A stretch of DNA of 64,000 bases from Oxalobacteraceae bacterium. Its GTDB lineage: Bacteria; Pseudomonadota; Gammaproteobacteria; Burkholderiales; Burkholderiaceae_D. Position 1 is the first letter of the stretch; each line of letters opens with the position of its first letter. Positions 39,979 to 48,771 of this stretch are shown in pieces. The stretch spans positions 36,276 to 100,275 of the forward strand of contig JAJTGD010000004.1 of the NCBI GenBank assembly GCA_021299035.1, given 5' to 3'. A program made the translations under genes and the position numbers. The notes under the pieces are model-generated. The model was not told the origin of the DNA, did not search any database, and was given only the letters and a program-made list of their open reading frames with translations.

Positions 39979-41311
39979 CCGCAGTCTCCATATGAGTGTT
40001 CGATGATTCCGGCATTGGCATACGACGCACCATCAGCAGCGCGAACAAACTCATGACCGCCATACCCGACAAGTAATAGCCCACGAATGGCAGGCCGTAG
40101 TTAGTGGCCAACCATGTCGCGATGTAAGGTGCACCTGAAGCGCCAAGAATACCGGCGAGGTTGAACGTGAGTGAAGCACCGGTATAGCGCACCTCGACCG
40201 GAAACAAACTCGACATCAAAGCGCCGAGCGGGCCAAAGCTGGCACCCATCAGGGCCATACCGATCGATAGCGCAATCACGGTTGAAACGCTACCGGCTTC
40301 CAGCATGGGGCCAAGCAACAGCCCCAGCAAGATGATGCCAACCGTACCTATCAGCAAGCCAGCAGTACGGCCGCGCTGATCAGTAAACTTTGCAGAAAGC
40401 GGAATGCAAATCGCGAAAAACACGGTCGCGATTAATTGCAGTACCAAAAACTCTTGCCGCGCATAGCCAAGCGAGCGTGTGGCCCAGCTCAAGGTAAACA
40501 CGGTCATCAGATAGAACAGTACGAACTGTCCCATGCCCGTCAGGCTGCCCAGTACCAAAGCACGTGGGTAGCGAGTCACCACCTCCAGTATCGGTACTCG
40601 TACCCGCTCATGTCGTGCCAGCACCGCGCGAAACTCGGGCGTTTCAGCGATATTCAATCGCACATACAAACCAACCAATACCAACAAAGCACTGGCCACA
40701 AACGGAATACGCCAGCCCCATTCAAGAAAATCTGCTTCAGGCAAATGCGTGGTCAGCAGCAGAAACACCGAGCCTGATAAAAAGAAACCAATCGGCCCAC
40801 CCAGCTGCGGAAACATGCCATACCAAGCATGACGTCCAGGTGGTGCGTTTTCTGTGGACAGCAAGATAGCACCGCCCCACTCACCGCCCAGCCCCAAACC
40901 CTGTCCAAAACGCAGTACCGCCAACATGATCGGTGCCGCAATACCAATCGATGCATACGATGGCAGCAGACCGATCAACACGGTGGACAACCCCATGGTG
41001 AGTAAAGAGGCGACCAAGGTCGCTTTGCGACCAATACGATCACCAAAATGACCGAACAACGCCGAGCCGACCGGGCGCGCAACAAAGGCCAAACCAAACG
41101 TCGCTAGCGACTGTAGTGTCGCCAGTGTGCCGTCAGATGATGGAAAAAAAAGCGTCGGAAAAACCAATACCGCCGCTGTGCCAAAGATATAAAAATCAAA
41201 ATACTCGATCGTTGTACCGATCAGGCTCGCGAACAGCACTCTTGCAGGTGAATTCGGTGGCTGATTGGCAGAAGCCTCAGCACCCTCGCGTGTAGCACCG
41301 GGTTCGTCCAC
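39965..41311 (-). CDS. MFS transporter, metabolite:H+ symporter (MHS) family
   Basis: A 448-aa transporter with 12 helices, similar to KgtP/ProP/ShiA-type carriers of organic acids. Family marks are SLIGTTIEYFDFYIFGTAA, the RPVGSALFGHFGDRIGRK loop and GQGLGLGGEWGGAILLSTEN (about 130-150). The frame opens at 41359, but a GTG at 41311 with an AGGGAG site 7 nt upstream is the better start. It overlaps the hydratase gene and probably imports its substrate (inference). It is divergent from the dehalogenase-like gene. Confidence 0.88.
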   Translation of the reverse strand: MDEPGATREGAEASANQPPNSPARVLFASLIGTTIEYFDFYIFGTAAVLVFPTLFFPSSDGTLATLQSLATFGLAFVARPVGSALFGHFGDRIGRKATLVASLLTMGLSTVLIGLLPSYASIGIAAPIMLAVLRFGQGLGLGGEWGGAILLSTENAPPGRHAWYGMFPQLGGPIGFFLSGSVFLLLTTHLPEADFLEWGWRIPFVASALLVLVGLYVRLNIAETPEFRAVLARHERVRVPILEVVTRYPRALVLGSLTGMGQFVLFYLMTVFTLSWATRSLGYARQEFLVLQLIATVFFAICIPLSAKFTDQRGRTAGLLIGTVGIILLGLLLGPMLEAGSVSTVIALSIGMALMGASFGPLGALMSSLFPVEVRYTGASLTFNLAGILGASGAPYIATWLATNYGLPFVGYYLSGMAVMSLFALLMVRRMPMPESSNTHMETADEHR

Positions 41312-41517
41312 ATCGGTCTCCCTGAATCTTATTATTCTGTGTACGAGTAGCTGTATCATCGGCAGCTACTACCTATTAACGCGCGTTTATGCCGCATACT
41401 TCAGCGCAGCTATCATGCTGAAGGCTTACGGATCATGCCAGCCGAGTGTTGTAGCGTCAATTTCGATTGCTGCTGCTATTCCCAAAGAATTTTCATCAGA
41501 ATATAACGGAGACAACG

Positions 41518-42414
41518 ATGCGCCTATTTCCCGGCTTTACCGAGCGACTGATCCGCACCAGCGGCGCGACCATCAAGGTTGTTTATGCTGGTCAGGGTGA
41601 GCCGGTGCTACTGCTGCACGGGTATCCACAAACCATGGCCTGCTGGCATGAGATTGCCCCCAAGCTGGCGAAACACTACACCGTGATCTGCGCTGACCTG
41701 CGGGGCTACGGCGGATCGTCCAAGCCCAAAGGCTTGCCCGATCACTCGAACTATTCCAAGCGCGCGATGGCGCTAGACATGGTCGAGGTGATGGAGAAGC
41801 TGGGCCATGATCGGTTTCACCTAGTGGGGCATGATCGCGGCGGTCGCGTTGCGCATCGCCTCGCGAAAGATCATGGTGATCGCGTACATACCCTCACCGT
41901 ACTCGACATCTCACCGACCCTGAAAATGTTCGAAAGTACCGACCTGCGCTTTGCAACTGCCTATTACCACTGGTTCCAGATGCTGCAACCATCACCGATA
42001 CCAGAACGCATGCTACAAGGGATCGTGCCATTCAACATCCTCGGCATGATCGGCACAGCCAAGCCAGATTTGTCGGCGTTCTCGAAAGCGGCGCTACGCG
42101 AGTATGTGAAAGCGTTCAGTGACCCCAAAGCGGTACACGCCAGCTGTGAAGACTACCGAGCGGCGGGCACCATCGATCTGGAACACGATCGCAAAGACAA
42201 ACGTCGCAAATTGAAAATGCCGCTACTCGCACTATGGGGTAAACGTGGTGTGATTCATCGCTTATTCAAATGCCTGGCGGACTGGCGTGAAGTCGCGACG
42301 AATGTACGCGGCAAGGCGCTCGATTGCGGCCATTTCATCCCGGAAGAAAAACCTGCCGCGACACTGCGCGAGATTCGAAGCTTCCTGGCAAAACACCCGA
42401 TGGCTGGTCACTAA
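41518..42414 (+). CDS. Alpha/beta hydrolase, fluoroacetate-dehalogenase-like
   Basis: A 298-aa hydrolase from the ATG at 41518 (GGAGA upstream). The nucleophile is Asp106 in GHDRGGR, and Arg107 and Arg110 match the carboxylate-binding pair of fluoroacetate dehalogenases. Asp130 and His273 complete the triad. His151-Trp152 and Tyr214 match the halide-binding pocket of the characterised Rhodopseudomonas enzyme. The tract DYRAAGTIDLEHD is typical of haloacetate dehalogenases. Dehalogenation of haloacetates is therefore well supported by residues but untested; many relatives have unknown substrates. Confidence 0.85.
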   Translation: MRLFPGFTERLIRTSGATIKVVYAGQGEPVLLLHGYPQTMACWHEIAPKLAKHYTVICADLRGYGGSSKPKGLPDHSNYSKRAMALDMVEVMEKLGHDRFHLVGHDRGGRVAHRLAKDHGDRVHTLTVLDISPTLKMFESTDLRFATAYYHWFQMLQPSPIPERMLQGIVPFNILGMIGTAKPDLSAFSKAALREYVKAFSDPKAVHASCEDYRAAGTIDLEHDRKDKRRKLKMPLLALWGKRGVIHRLFKCLADWREVATNVRGKALDCGHFIPEEKPAATLREIRSFLAKHPMAGH

Positions 42415-42433
42415 AACCGTCACCCAACAAGCC

Positions 42434-42838
42434 ATGCTGACCACGCTGATTGTTTGCCTTGCCAACTGCGGTGCGCCGACCACGCCCGCAGATGAAATCG
42501 GCAAAGTCGCCGCGAGTTACCTGGAAGCTTGCCATGAGATGAATTACCTGCAGCGCAGTCGTTGCCCTGATATCCAGCCGCCGGTATTACTGCAATGCGT
42601 AAATGATATTGAGCGTGAACTGCCTCATCAGTATCGCGCCGATTTCCGCAAAGGACGACGTGTATTAGAGCAGCGGTTCATCACCGAATTACCTGCACAA
42701 GCAGAGAGTCGCTTCGCGCTACAACTGCGCACCGCGGGGGGTGATAGCGCACTGGCGTGCTACAACAGTGCCAATGAACTCGCGCAACGCCGCATCCAGC
42801 TGATGCGGCAGTTGAAAATTTTCAGTAACAGCCCTTGA
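42434..42838 (+). CDS. Hypothetical lipoprotein-like protein
   Basis: A 134-aa unknown protein. The start at 42434 gives a short hydrophobic leader ending in a possible lipobox (LANC), followed by a soluble, mostly helical domain with several Cys (YLEACHEM, SRCPDI, LQCVND, LACYNS). It begins 20 bp after the dehalogenase-like gene, so it may be co-transcribed. The start and the lipoprotein call are tentative. Confidence 0.6.
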   Translation: MLTTLIVCLANCGAPTTPADEIGKVAASYLEACHEMNYLQRSRCPDIQPPVLLQCVNDIERELPHQYRADFRKGRRVLEQRFITELPAQAESRFALQLRTAGGDSALACYNSANELAQRRIQLMRQLKIFSNSP

Positions 42839-42839
42839 A

Positions 42840-43202
42840 CTAGCTCGCTGCGGCGGCTCTGACAACGCTCTGCAATTGCGGCTTCTGACTTTCCTTGCGT
42901 GCCGAGCTATCCATCATCAGATAGTTTTTCTCGTTACTCTCGGCTACCAGCGACAAATAGCGCATGCAGGAGATTCGCAAGAAAGATGATAGGTTCTCGA
43001 CCTTGCCTTGACGCTCGACGATTTCTTCGTACAGCCTGCAGATCAGCTGATTGGTCGTCATCTTATCCTTGGCGGCGATGCGCGCCAAAATGTCCCAGCA
43101 CAAATTCTCCAGCCTGATGCTGGTAACCATGCCGTGAATACGTACCGAGCGCGTACGCTGCTCATAATGAATCGGGTCAGCACTGGCATAGATGTCGCAC
43201 AT
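42840..43202 (-). CDS. Ribbon-helix-helix domain protein
   Basis: A 120-aa protein matching the RHH_4-type family: RSVRIHGMVTSIRLENLCWDILARI (about 18-42) supplies the beta strand and first helix, then a second helix KDKMTTNQLICRLYEEI. The C-terminal Ser/Lys/Gln-rich tail is unstructured. Proteins of this family are common in alpha- and betaproteobacteria and are presumed DNA-binding; targets are unknown. It converges with the lipoprotein-like gene (1 bp apart). Confidence 0.82.
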   Translation of the reverse strand: MCDIYASADPIHYEQRTRSVRIHGMVTSIRLENLCWDILARIAAKDKMTTNQLICRLYEEIVERQGKVENLSSFLRISCMRYLSLVAESNEKNYLMMDSSARKESQKPQLQSVVRAAAAS

Positions 43203-43272
43203 ATAGATGTCTCCTGCTGGTCTTTTGCAGTTTAAAGCAATCAGCTGCTATAAAGCGCGTTCCTGTTGAAAC

Positions 43273-43304
43273 AAAAGCCGCCCCCACTTCGGGGGCGGCT
43301 TTTT
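43273..43304. terminator. Terminator downstream of the GMC oxidoreductase
   Basis: A perfect 13-bp inverted repeat (43273-43285 and 43291-43303) with the loop ACTTC, GC-rich core and T-runs on both strands. It lies 32 bp beyond the stop of the minus-strand GMC gene and upstream of the RHH gene. Confidence 0.9.
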
Positions 43305-43336
43305 CCAAGGTCTTTATCGACCTGGTCAGGTGACGA

Positions 43337-44905
43337 TTAGATCGTGCGGTTACGCAGACCGTTCGCGATGAACTCGGCCTGACGAATCGCCAATGCAACG
43401 ATGGTCAACGTCGGGTTCTCGGCTGCACCGGTGGTGAACTGCGAGCCATCGGACACGAACAAGTTCTTGATGTCATGTGTCTGACCATGCTTGTTCACCA
43501 CACCATCACGCGCCTTGGCACTCATCCGGTTGGTACCGAGGTTATGCGTTGACGGGTAAGGCGGGGTGAAGATCACACGTTTTGCACCCACTGACTCATA
43601 CAGCGCCTTGCCCTGCTGGAAGCCGTGGTTACGCATCGCGATATCGTTACCGTGATCGCTGAAGTTCACGTTCGGGATCGGCAGACCAAACTGGTCTTTT
43701 TCGGTCGCGTGCAGAGTAATACGGTTGGATTCCTGCGGCATATCTTCACCGACCAACCACATACCGGCCATGTTGTCGTACGCATCCATCGCGTTCGAGA
43801 AGTCACGGCCCCAGTCACCCGGGTTCAAGAAAGCTGCCATGAATGGCACGCCGAGCGACAGCGTTTCCATTTCATAGCCACCAACGAAACCACGCTTCGG
43901 GTCAAAACGCGATTCGTCCTTGATGATCCCCGCCATCGTGGTACCGCGGAACATGTGTACTGGCTTTTCGAAGATGCCATACACCGATGCGGTCATGTGA
44001 CGCATGTAGTTTCTGCCGACCTGACCCGACGAGTTAGCCAAGCCATTCGGGAACATGCTGGACGCCGAGTTCAGCAGCAGACGCGGCGACTCAATCGAGT
44101 TACCCGCCACGCAAACCACTTTCGCTTTCTGGAAGAAGCGGTTGCCTTTTGAGTCGCCATACAGTACGCCAGTGGCGCGACCCTTGGCATCATGCTCAAT
44201 TTTCAGAACTTGTGCGCCCGGGCGTACCTCGAGGTGACCGGTTGATTCACCTTTCGGAATCTCGGTGTACAGCGTGGACCACTTCGCACCCGACTTACAG
44301 CCCTGGAAGCAGAAACCGATCTGTTGGCAAGAACCACGGCCATCGCGTGGCTTCGAATTGATCGACATATTCCCGGTGTGATAGTGCTTGTAGCCCATCT
44401 TCTTCGCACCAGCTGCCAGTACTTTGTAGTTGTTATTACCTGGCAAACGAGGAATACCGTTGGTACCTGTCGTGCCCATCTTGTGCTCAGCACGAGCGTA
44501 ATACGGATTCATCTCATCTAGCGTGATCGGCCAGTCGAGCAGGTTAGCGCCCCCTACTTCACCGTAAACGGTGCGTGCTTTGAACTCGTGCTTCTGGAAA
44601 CGCAAGGAAGCGCCCGCCCAGTGCGTTGTCGAGCCGCCCACTGCCTTCACGATCCATGCAGGCAGGTTCGGGAAGTCATTTGATACACGCCAAGTACCCG
44701 AGGTGGTGCGCTTGTCGAGCCAGGAAATCTTGCTGAACATCGGCCATTCGTCGTTCTCGAAATCATTGATCTCGTGACGACCGCCGGCCTCGAGAATCAC
44801 AACATCGATTCCCTTTTGCGCTAATTCGTTACCCAATGTGCCACCGCCGGCACCCGAACCCACAATCACGACGACTTCATCGTCGAGGCTGAATTTCTTG
44901 CTCAT
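43337..44905 (-). CDS. GMC oxidoreductase (gluconate/sugar dehydrogenase large-subunit type)
   Basis: A 522-aa FAD enzyme. The Rossmann motif VGSGAGGGTLGNELAQKG is at about 12-29, followed by DVVILEAGG. The Cys-rich stretch with CQQIGFCFQGCKSG (about 192-205) is typical of the membrane-associated dehydrogenases. The C-terminal tract STHNLGTNRM supplies a catalytic His/Asn pair, followed by FVSDGSQFTTGAAENPTLTI. It is co-directional with a Tat-signal subunit-3-like gene, as in gluconate 2-dehydrogenase and related sorbitol/fructose dehydrogenases. The cytochrome c subunit is not adjacent. The substrate is unknown. Confidence 0.9.
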   Translation of the reverse strand: MSKKFSLDDEVVVIVGSGAGGGTLGNELAQKGIDVVILEAGGRHEINDFENDEWPMFSKISWLDKRTTSGTWRVSNDFPNLPAWIVKAVGGSTTHWAGASLRFQKHEFKARTVYGEVGGANLLDWPITLDEMNPYYARAEHKMGTTGTNGIPRLPGNNNYKVLAAGAKKMGYKHYHTGNMSINSKPRDGRGSCQQIGFCFQGCKSGAKWSTLYTEIPKGESTGHLEVRPGAQVLKIEHDAKGRATGVLYGDSKGNRFFQKAKVVCVAGNSIESPRLLLNSASSMFPNGLANSSGQVGRNYMRHMTASVYGIFEKPVHMFRGTTMAGIIKDESRFDPKRGFVGGYEMETLSLGVPFMAAFLNPGDWGRDFSNAMDAYDNMAGMWLVGEDMPQESNRITLHATEKDQFGLPIPNVNFSDHGNDIAMRNHGFQQGKALYESVGAKRVIFTPPYPSTHNLGTNRMSAKARDGVVNKHGQTHDIKNLFVSDGSQFTTGAAENPTLTIVALAIRQAEFIANGLRNRTI

Positions 44906-44950
44906 GGTTGTCTCCTCTATTCCTGATATTCGTTGTTATTTGGACTGGGA

Positions 44951-45493
44951 TCAGAGCTCGTCCATCCAGGTCTGGTCGGCGAAGCCACGGTTGATGTAGC
45001 CGCCGTACTGGGCCGACGCACCTTGGTAACCCAGCTTGGCCCAAACGGCTGGCTGGTTATAGAGGCTGACTACGAGATCACCGCGCAGCTTGCCGAAGAA
45101 CGGGTCCTTAGCCTTCGCCATATCAGTCAAAATTCTCGCGCGATCTACTTCGGCTGCAACATCTGCGTAGGACTTGCCGTAGCGTGCTTGCGCCTCAGCA
45201 TTGACTTTGGCGACACCGTCCAACAGGGTTTTACGCAGATCGGCGTTCGATTTCGCTTGTTCAGCGTAGACGCCGACGGCATTGGCATACAACTCATCTT
45301 CAAAACGATCGTGCGGGAAAATATCGCGCGCAACTTTGACGATGGTTTTGAAAGCTGCGCTACCTAGTACTTCCTCGGCGAGTGCAGCGTTTGGCGTGAA
45401 CATCATCGGCAAGCCGCCAGCGGCAGTAGCTACCGTGCCAGCAGTCGCAATTTTGAAGAACTTACGGCGCTTCGGTTCTGCGGGTGTGTACAT
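44951..45493 (-). CDS. Gluconate 2-dehydrogenase subunit-3-like protein
   Basis: A 180-aa small subunit of a GMC dehydrogenase complex. The N-terminus carries a Tat signal (PKRRKFFKIATAGTVATAAG) with probable cleavage at NAALAEE. In this family the subunit helps carry the folded flavoprotein subunit through the Tat system to the periplasm. It lies 45 bp upstream of the GMC gene on the same strand. Confidence 0.88.
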   Translation of the reverse strand: MYTPAEPKRRKFFKIATAGTVATAAGGLPMMFTPNAALAEEVLGSAAFKTIVKVARDIFPHDRFEDELYANAVGVYAEQAKSNADLRKTLLDGVAKVNAEAQARYGKSYADVAAEVDRARILTDMAKAKDPFFGKLRGDLVVSLYNQPAVWAKLGYQGASAQYGGYINRGFADQTWMDEL

Positions 45494-45571
45494 GATTGTC
45501 TCCTTATCTTCTTGTGTACCAAGCCCGGTACGGGGCTTTACTCCTGTAATCCGTCCATGCTGGAATTCTTG

Positions 45572-45967
45572 TTATCGATAATGCCCTCCCCGCTGCAGTA
45601 CTTCTATCTTGTAGCCGTCGGGGTCTTGTACGAAGAAAAAGCGCGCGAGTAATTCATCGTCACGCTTGAACTCCTTGATCGGTAGTGGGCTGTAGCCGAG
45701 TTGTTCGAGCTTGCTCTGCATGGGCTCGAGCTCCTCAACGACGAAGGCGTAGTGACCGTAACCATCGCCATGCGTGTAAGGCTCAGTGCGGCCCTTGTTG
45801 TGGGTCAGCTCGATCTCGAAGTCGTTCTCTGGGTTACGCAGGTAGATCAGCGAGAAATCGTCGAAGTCGAGTCGGTGACTGATCGCAAAGCCGAAGCCTT
45901 CGCTGTAAAAACGGATGGAGCGCTCGGGATCGAACACTCGAATCATGGTGTGAATAATTTTAGGCAT
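45572..45967 (-). CDS. Glyoxalase I-like VOC protein
   Basis: A 131-aa glyoxalase I homologue from the ATG at 45967. The metal ligands are in place: His6, Glu53, His72 and Glu122. Compared with the gene at 26.5 kb it shares the fold and ligands but differs clearly in sequence, so it is an older paralogue or was acquired separately. It lies 78 bp upstream of... in coordinate terms beside the GMC pair, on the same strand and transcribed before it, suggesting detoxification of an aldehyde product, which is inference. Confidence 0.9.
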   Translation of the reverse strand: MPKIIHTMIRVFDPERSIRFYSEGFGFAISHRLDFDDFSLIYLRNPENDFEIELTHNKGRTEPYTHGDGYGHYAFVVEELEPMQSKLEQLGYSPLPIKEFKRDDELLARFFFVQDPDGYKIEVLQRGGHYR

Positions 45968-46306
45968 TCTTCGATGCTTGATTCTTTTGTAGGTGAACGG
46001 ATTATTCTTCACGAATGGGGTGGTGTGGTAGTAGCGCGCTACTACGACTGTGTTCTGACAATGGAGTGGGTTGCGGCAGCGCACAGAAACCCCACTATCG
46101 GCAGTTCATTGAATTTGCGCCATATGTTCTAGCGCGCCCAGTATTGTGTAAGAGCACCGTACCGCGCCGCATCAAAACAAACGCCAAAAATATTCAAAAA
46201 AACCTGCGGCTTCGGAAAAAAATTCATCAATTGCCTAATTGATAGCGGCGCTCAAGCGGCATGCCATCGCCAGGCTGATGAGATAGGAAAACTGACCCCG
46301 CCCTGA
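45968..46306. other. Intergenic region, glyoxalase-like gene to thioesterase
   Basis: About 340 bp without a supported gene. The middle (46160-46230) is A-rich. It contains the glyoxalase promoter region and the 3' flank of the thioesterase gene. No clear terminator or repeat was seen. Confidence 0.4.
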
Positions 46307-46747
46307 TTAGGAGCTCAAAGCCTGAATCGAGGTCAACAGTGCTCGCGCTTGAGGGGGGATGGCCGTGGGCTGCCGGCTGGCACGATCGACATACACATGG
46401 ACGAAGTGCCCCTGGGCGCTGGCAACTTGATCATCTCCGCGGAATATGCCCACCTCATAGCGCACGCTGGATTTACCCAACTGGACCACGCACAAACCAG
46501 CAGTGATTGGCTCCGGAAATGCCACCGGAGAAAAGTAATTGCAGTGGGTCTCGACCACCAGGGCGATCGCATCACCGCCATGAATATCCAGTGTGCCGCG
46601 TGAGATCAAAAACTGGTTCACTACCGTATCAAACCACTGGTAGAACACCACATTATTGACATGGCCATACACGTCGTTATCTGCCCACCGGGTAGTAATC
46701 GGCAAAAAATGTCGAAAATACTCACGACCTTTGGCACTGTCTCTCAT
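46307..46747 (-). CDS. Acyl-CoA thioesterase (4HBT/YbgC-like)
   Basis: A 146-aa hot-dog-fold thioesterase. The catalytic Asp lies in RWADNDVYGHVNNVVFYQWF (about 20-39), the classic 4HBT signature. It hydrolyses acyl-CoA thioesters; the chain length is unknown. Next to the EamA transporter gene (9 bp) on the same strand, perhaps by chance. Confidence 0.9.
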   Translation of the reverse strand: MRDSAKGREYFRHFLPITTRWADNDVYGHVNNVVFYQWFDTVVNQFLISRGTLDIHGGDAIALVVETHCNYFSPVAFPEPITAGLCVVQLGKSSVRYEVGIFRGDDQVASAQGHFVHVYVDRASRQPTAIPPQARALLTSIQALSS

Positions 46748-46756
46748 AGCAGATAA

Positions 46757-47656
46757 TCACCTTCGAACAACAAAGGCGACCCCAGTCGCCGTGAGTAAAA
46801 TACCGATAGCACCGGCAATGGTAAATGATTCACCAAACAAGGCCCATGCCATTAATGCGGTCACCGGCGGCGTGAGATACATCAGGCTGGACACATGCGT
46901 CGCTGCATTTTTCCGAATCAGCGCGTACAGTAAAAACATCGCACCAATCGACAATGCAAAAATCGACCAGCACAAGGCCCCAATAAACTGAGGTGTCCAT
47001 GCGACGGCACTCAACGAAAAATCCAAGTCTTCCAGCCACCACGCTAACGGACACACCAGAATAATCGACGCCGAAAACTGAATCAGCGCACCCGATCGCA
47101 AATCAAATCGAGGACAAAACCGCTTTTGATACAGCGTACCCGCAGTAATCGAGACCAGAGCCATAAGACACAACAGTATGCCGGTCGAGGATGCAGCGTC
47201 TAGCTTGAGATTGTCTTTCACCACCAACGCCACGCCCACCAAGCCAAGTATCAGACCCATCCACTGCTGAATGCTCAAACGCTCGCCTACCCAGCGTGCA
47301 GAGAGTGCAGTCAGCATTGGCTGCAAACCGACAATCAGCGCCGCTAATCCAGCGGGCGTACCTAACTTGATTGCAGACCAGACGCCCGACAAATATCCCG
47401 CCTGTACCAATACACCTGCTACTGCGATATGCAAAACCAAACCGCTTGGCCAGGGCGCACGGACCAATACAAGGGTCGGGAGCAGGATGAGTAAAACACC
47501 CCCGAAACGCAGCAATAAAAATGTGAGCGTAGGCGCGTAGGGCAAGCCGAATTTAGCGACGATAAAGCCAGTACTCCAGACCAGCACAAATAGTAGGGGT
47601 GCGAGTGCGTCTGCGGATGACCAGTGCGTTTGAGGTTTGGGGAGAATTTCGGTCAT
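46757..47656 (-). CDS. EamA/DMT-family transporter
   Basis: A 299-aa membrane protein with ten helices in two EamA repeats: LFVLVWSTGFIVAKFGLPYA opens the first and the second starts near GILLCLMALVSITAGTLYQK. The start ATG at 47656 is preferred over the open frame reaching 47740, because the conserved first helix follows within 20 residues. The family exports amino acids and metabolites; the substrate is unknown. Confidence 0.9.
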   Translation of the reverse strand: MTEILPKPQTHWSSADALAPLLFVLVWSTGFIVAKFGLPYAPTLTFLLLRFGGVLLILLPTLVLVRAPWPSGLVLHIAVAGVLVQAGYLSGVWSAIKLGTPAGLAALIVGLQPMLTALSARWVGERLSIQQWMGLILGLVGVALVVKDNLKLDAASSTGILLCLMALVSITAGTLYQKRFCPRFDLRSGALIQFSASIILVCPLAWWLEDLDFSLSAVAWTPQFIGALCWSIFALSIGAMFLLYALIRKNAATHVSSLMYLTPPVTALMAWALFGESFTIAGAIGILLTATGVAFVVRR

Positions 47657-47935
47657 ACAGCGAGTTGGCGTGGCCTTGGGTATTTCTTGACTGGAGATGC
47701 TGACTTTATTGCCGACGTTTCGGTCGCGGCCATAGCCCACCAGATGATTGCTTCAGTTTTTTTCACACTCTACCCTAAGGCGCCGAGCCTGAACCAGGTC
47801 ATCAACGCCAGCGCCGTAGGCAGGACGGCTTACCCGGTGGTTAAACCAGTCACCCAAAACTTTGATATAGACCCAAGATTTTCCCAATCGCGGTTGGGAC
47901 AATGCTCAGTAACACAACCGACTGGAGCTGATGCC

Positions 47936-48283
47936 ATGCCAACCACCTCAAGACGCCATTTAATCCTTACCCTGACCCTAGGCGCTGCAGCAACCCTGGC
48001 CAACGCCGAGATGAAGCCCGCCGACGTCACCGCCGCCAGAGCCTTGTTTGCCAATAATGGCTGCGCTAACTGCCATGAGATGAATGGCAAAGCCGATGGA
48101 CCTGCGATGCGCGACATCGCAAAGCGCTACAAGGGTAAAAAAATCAATGCCGAGTTGGCTCGCCGGATTCGGGAGGGCAGCGCAGGACGCTGGGGCGACA
48201 ACGAGTCACACCCCCCGCAAGGGGTTTTGGAGCCGTCCGAGGCCAGGTTACTGGCCGATTGGGTGCTGAGGGGCGCGCCGTGA
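47936..48283 (+). CDS. Cytochrome c (c551/c552-like) with His at the usual axial-Met position
   Basis: A 115-aa secreted monohaem cytochrome from the ATG at 47936 (GGAG 8 nt upstream; the frame is open back to 47624). A signal peptide ends near LANAEM. The haem site is CANCH. In the c551/c552 family the distal Met sits in a WGxxPMPP-type motif before the last helix; here that stretch is WGDNESHPP, placing His where Met is expected, before ARLLADWVL. Possibly an electron acceptor for the nearby GMC dehydrogenase (inference). Confidence 0.85.
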   Translation: MPTTSRRHLILTLTLGAAATLANAEMKPADVTAARALFANNGCANCHEMNGKADGPAMRDIAKRYKGKKINAELARRIREGSAGRWGDNESHPPQGVLEPSEARLLADWVLRGAP

Positions 48284-48432
48284 TAAACCTCGCCGACCCT
48301 ACCACTGACTTTAATTGCAGGTCGCGCGAGTAGTTATCAACAAACTACCGAACCACCCAGATTCGGCTAGTAATAGAAAGCGTTCTATACTCACCGGGTT
48401 AGTCACATTAACCCTACCCGGTGACAAGAACA

Positions 48433-48624
48433 ATGTCGACCTGCCGAGCCATTATCCGCTACAGCTTCACGAACACCGCAGAGGAAGGCAGTCGCACGAC
48501 CGCACTCATTACTGCAACGATATCCGCCATCTCAAAAGAGAGCGCACTTGATTATCTGACCCAGCGCTATCCCGAGCGCCACAACATGCAGATTACCGAA
48601 GTCAGCTTGATTGAGGGTGGCTAA
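48433..48624 (+). CDS. Small hypothetical protein
   Basis: A 63-aa reading frame (ATG at 48433; GTG at 48421 in the same frame). The pattern of hydrophobic strands (CRAIIRYSF, RTTALITATI) and a helix (SALDYLTQRYP) followed by a final strand (NMQITEVSLIEG) reads like a compact alpha/beta domain and not a chance frame. No good ribosome-binding site. Family not recognised. Confidence 0.45.
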   Translation: MSTCRAIIRYSFTNTAEEGSRTTALITATISAISKESALDYLTQRYPERHNMQITEVSLIEGG

Positions 48625-48771
48625 ACTTGTTTTTGAACCAAATCTAGCTGGCCGCCCCTGCCTTAAGCCCACGAAACTCGAATTAGCACTTGCCGCGGCG
48701 CGATAAGTAAAACCGTTTTAGCAATCGCTAGCAAAAATCCTTCGCCGATTCGACCCTGACCATGGAAGCGT

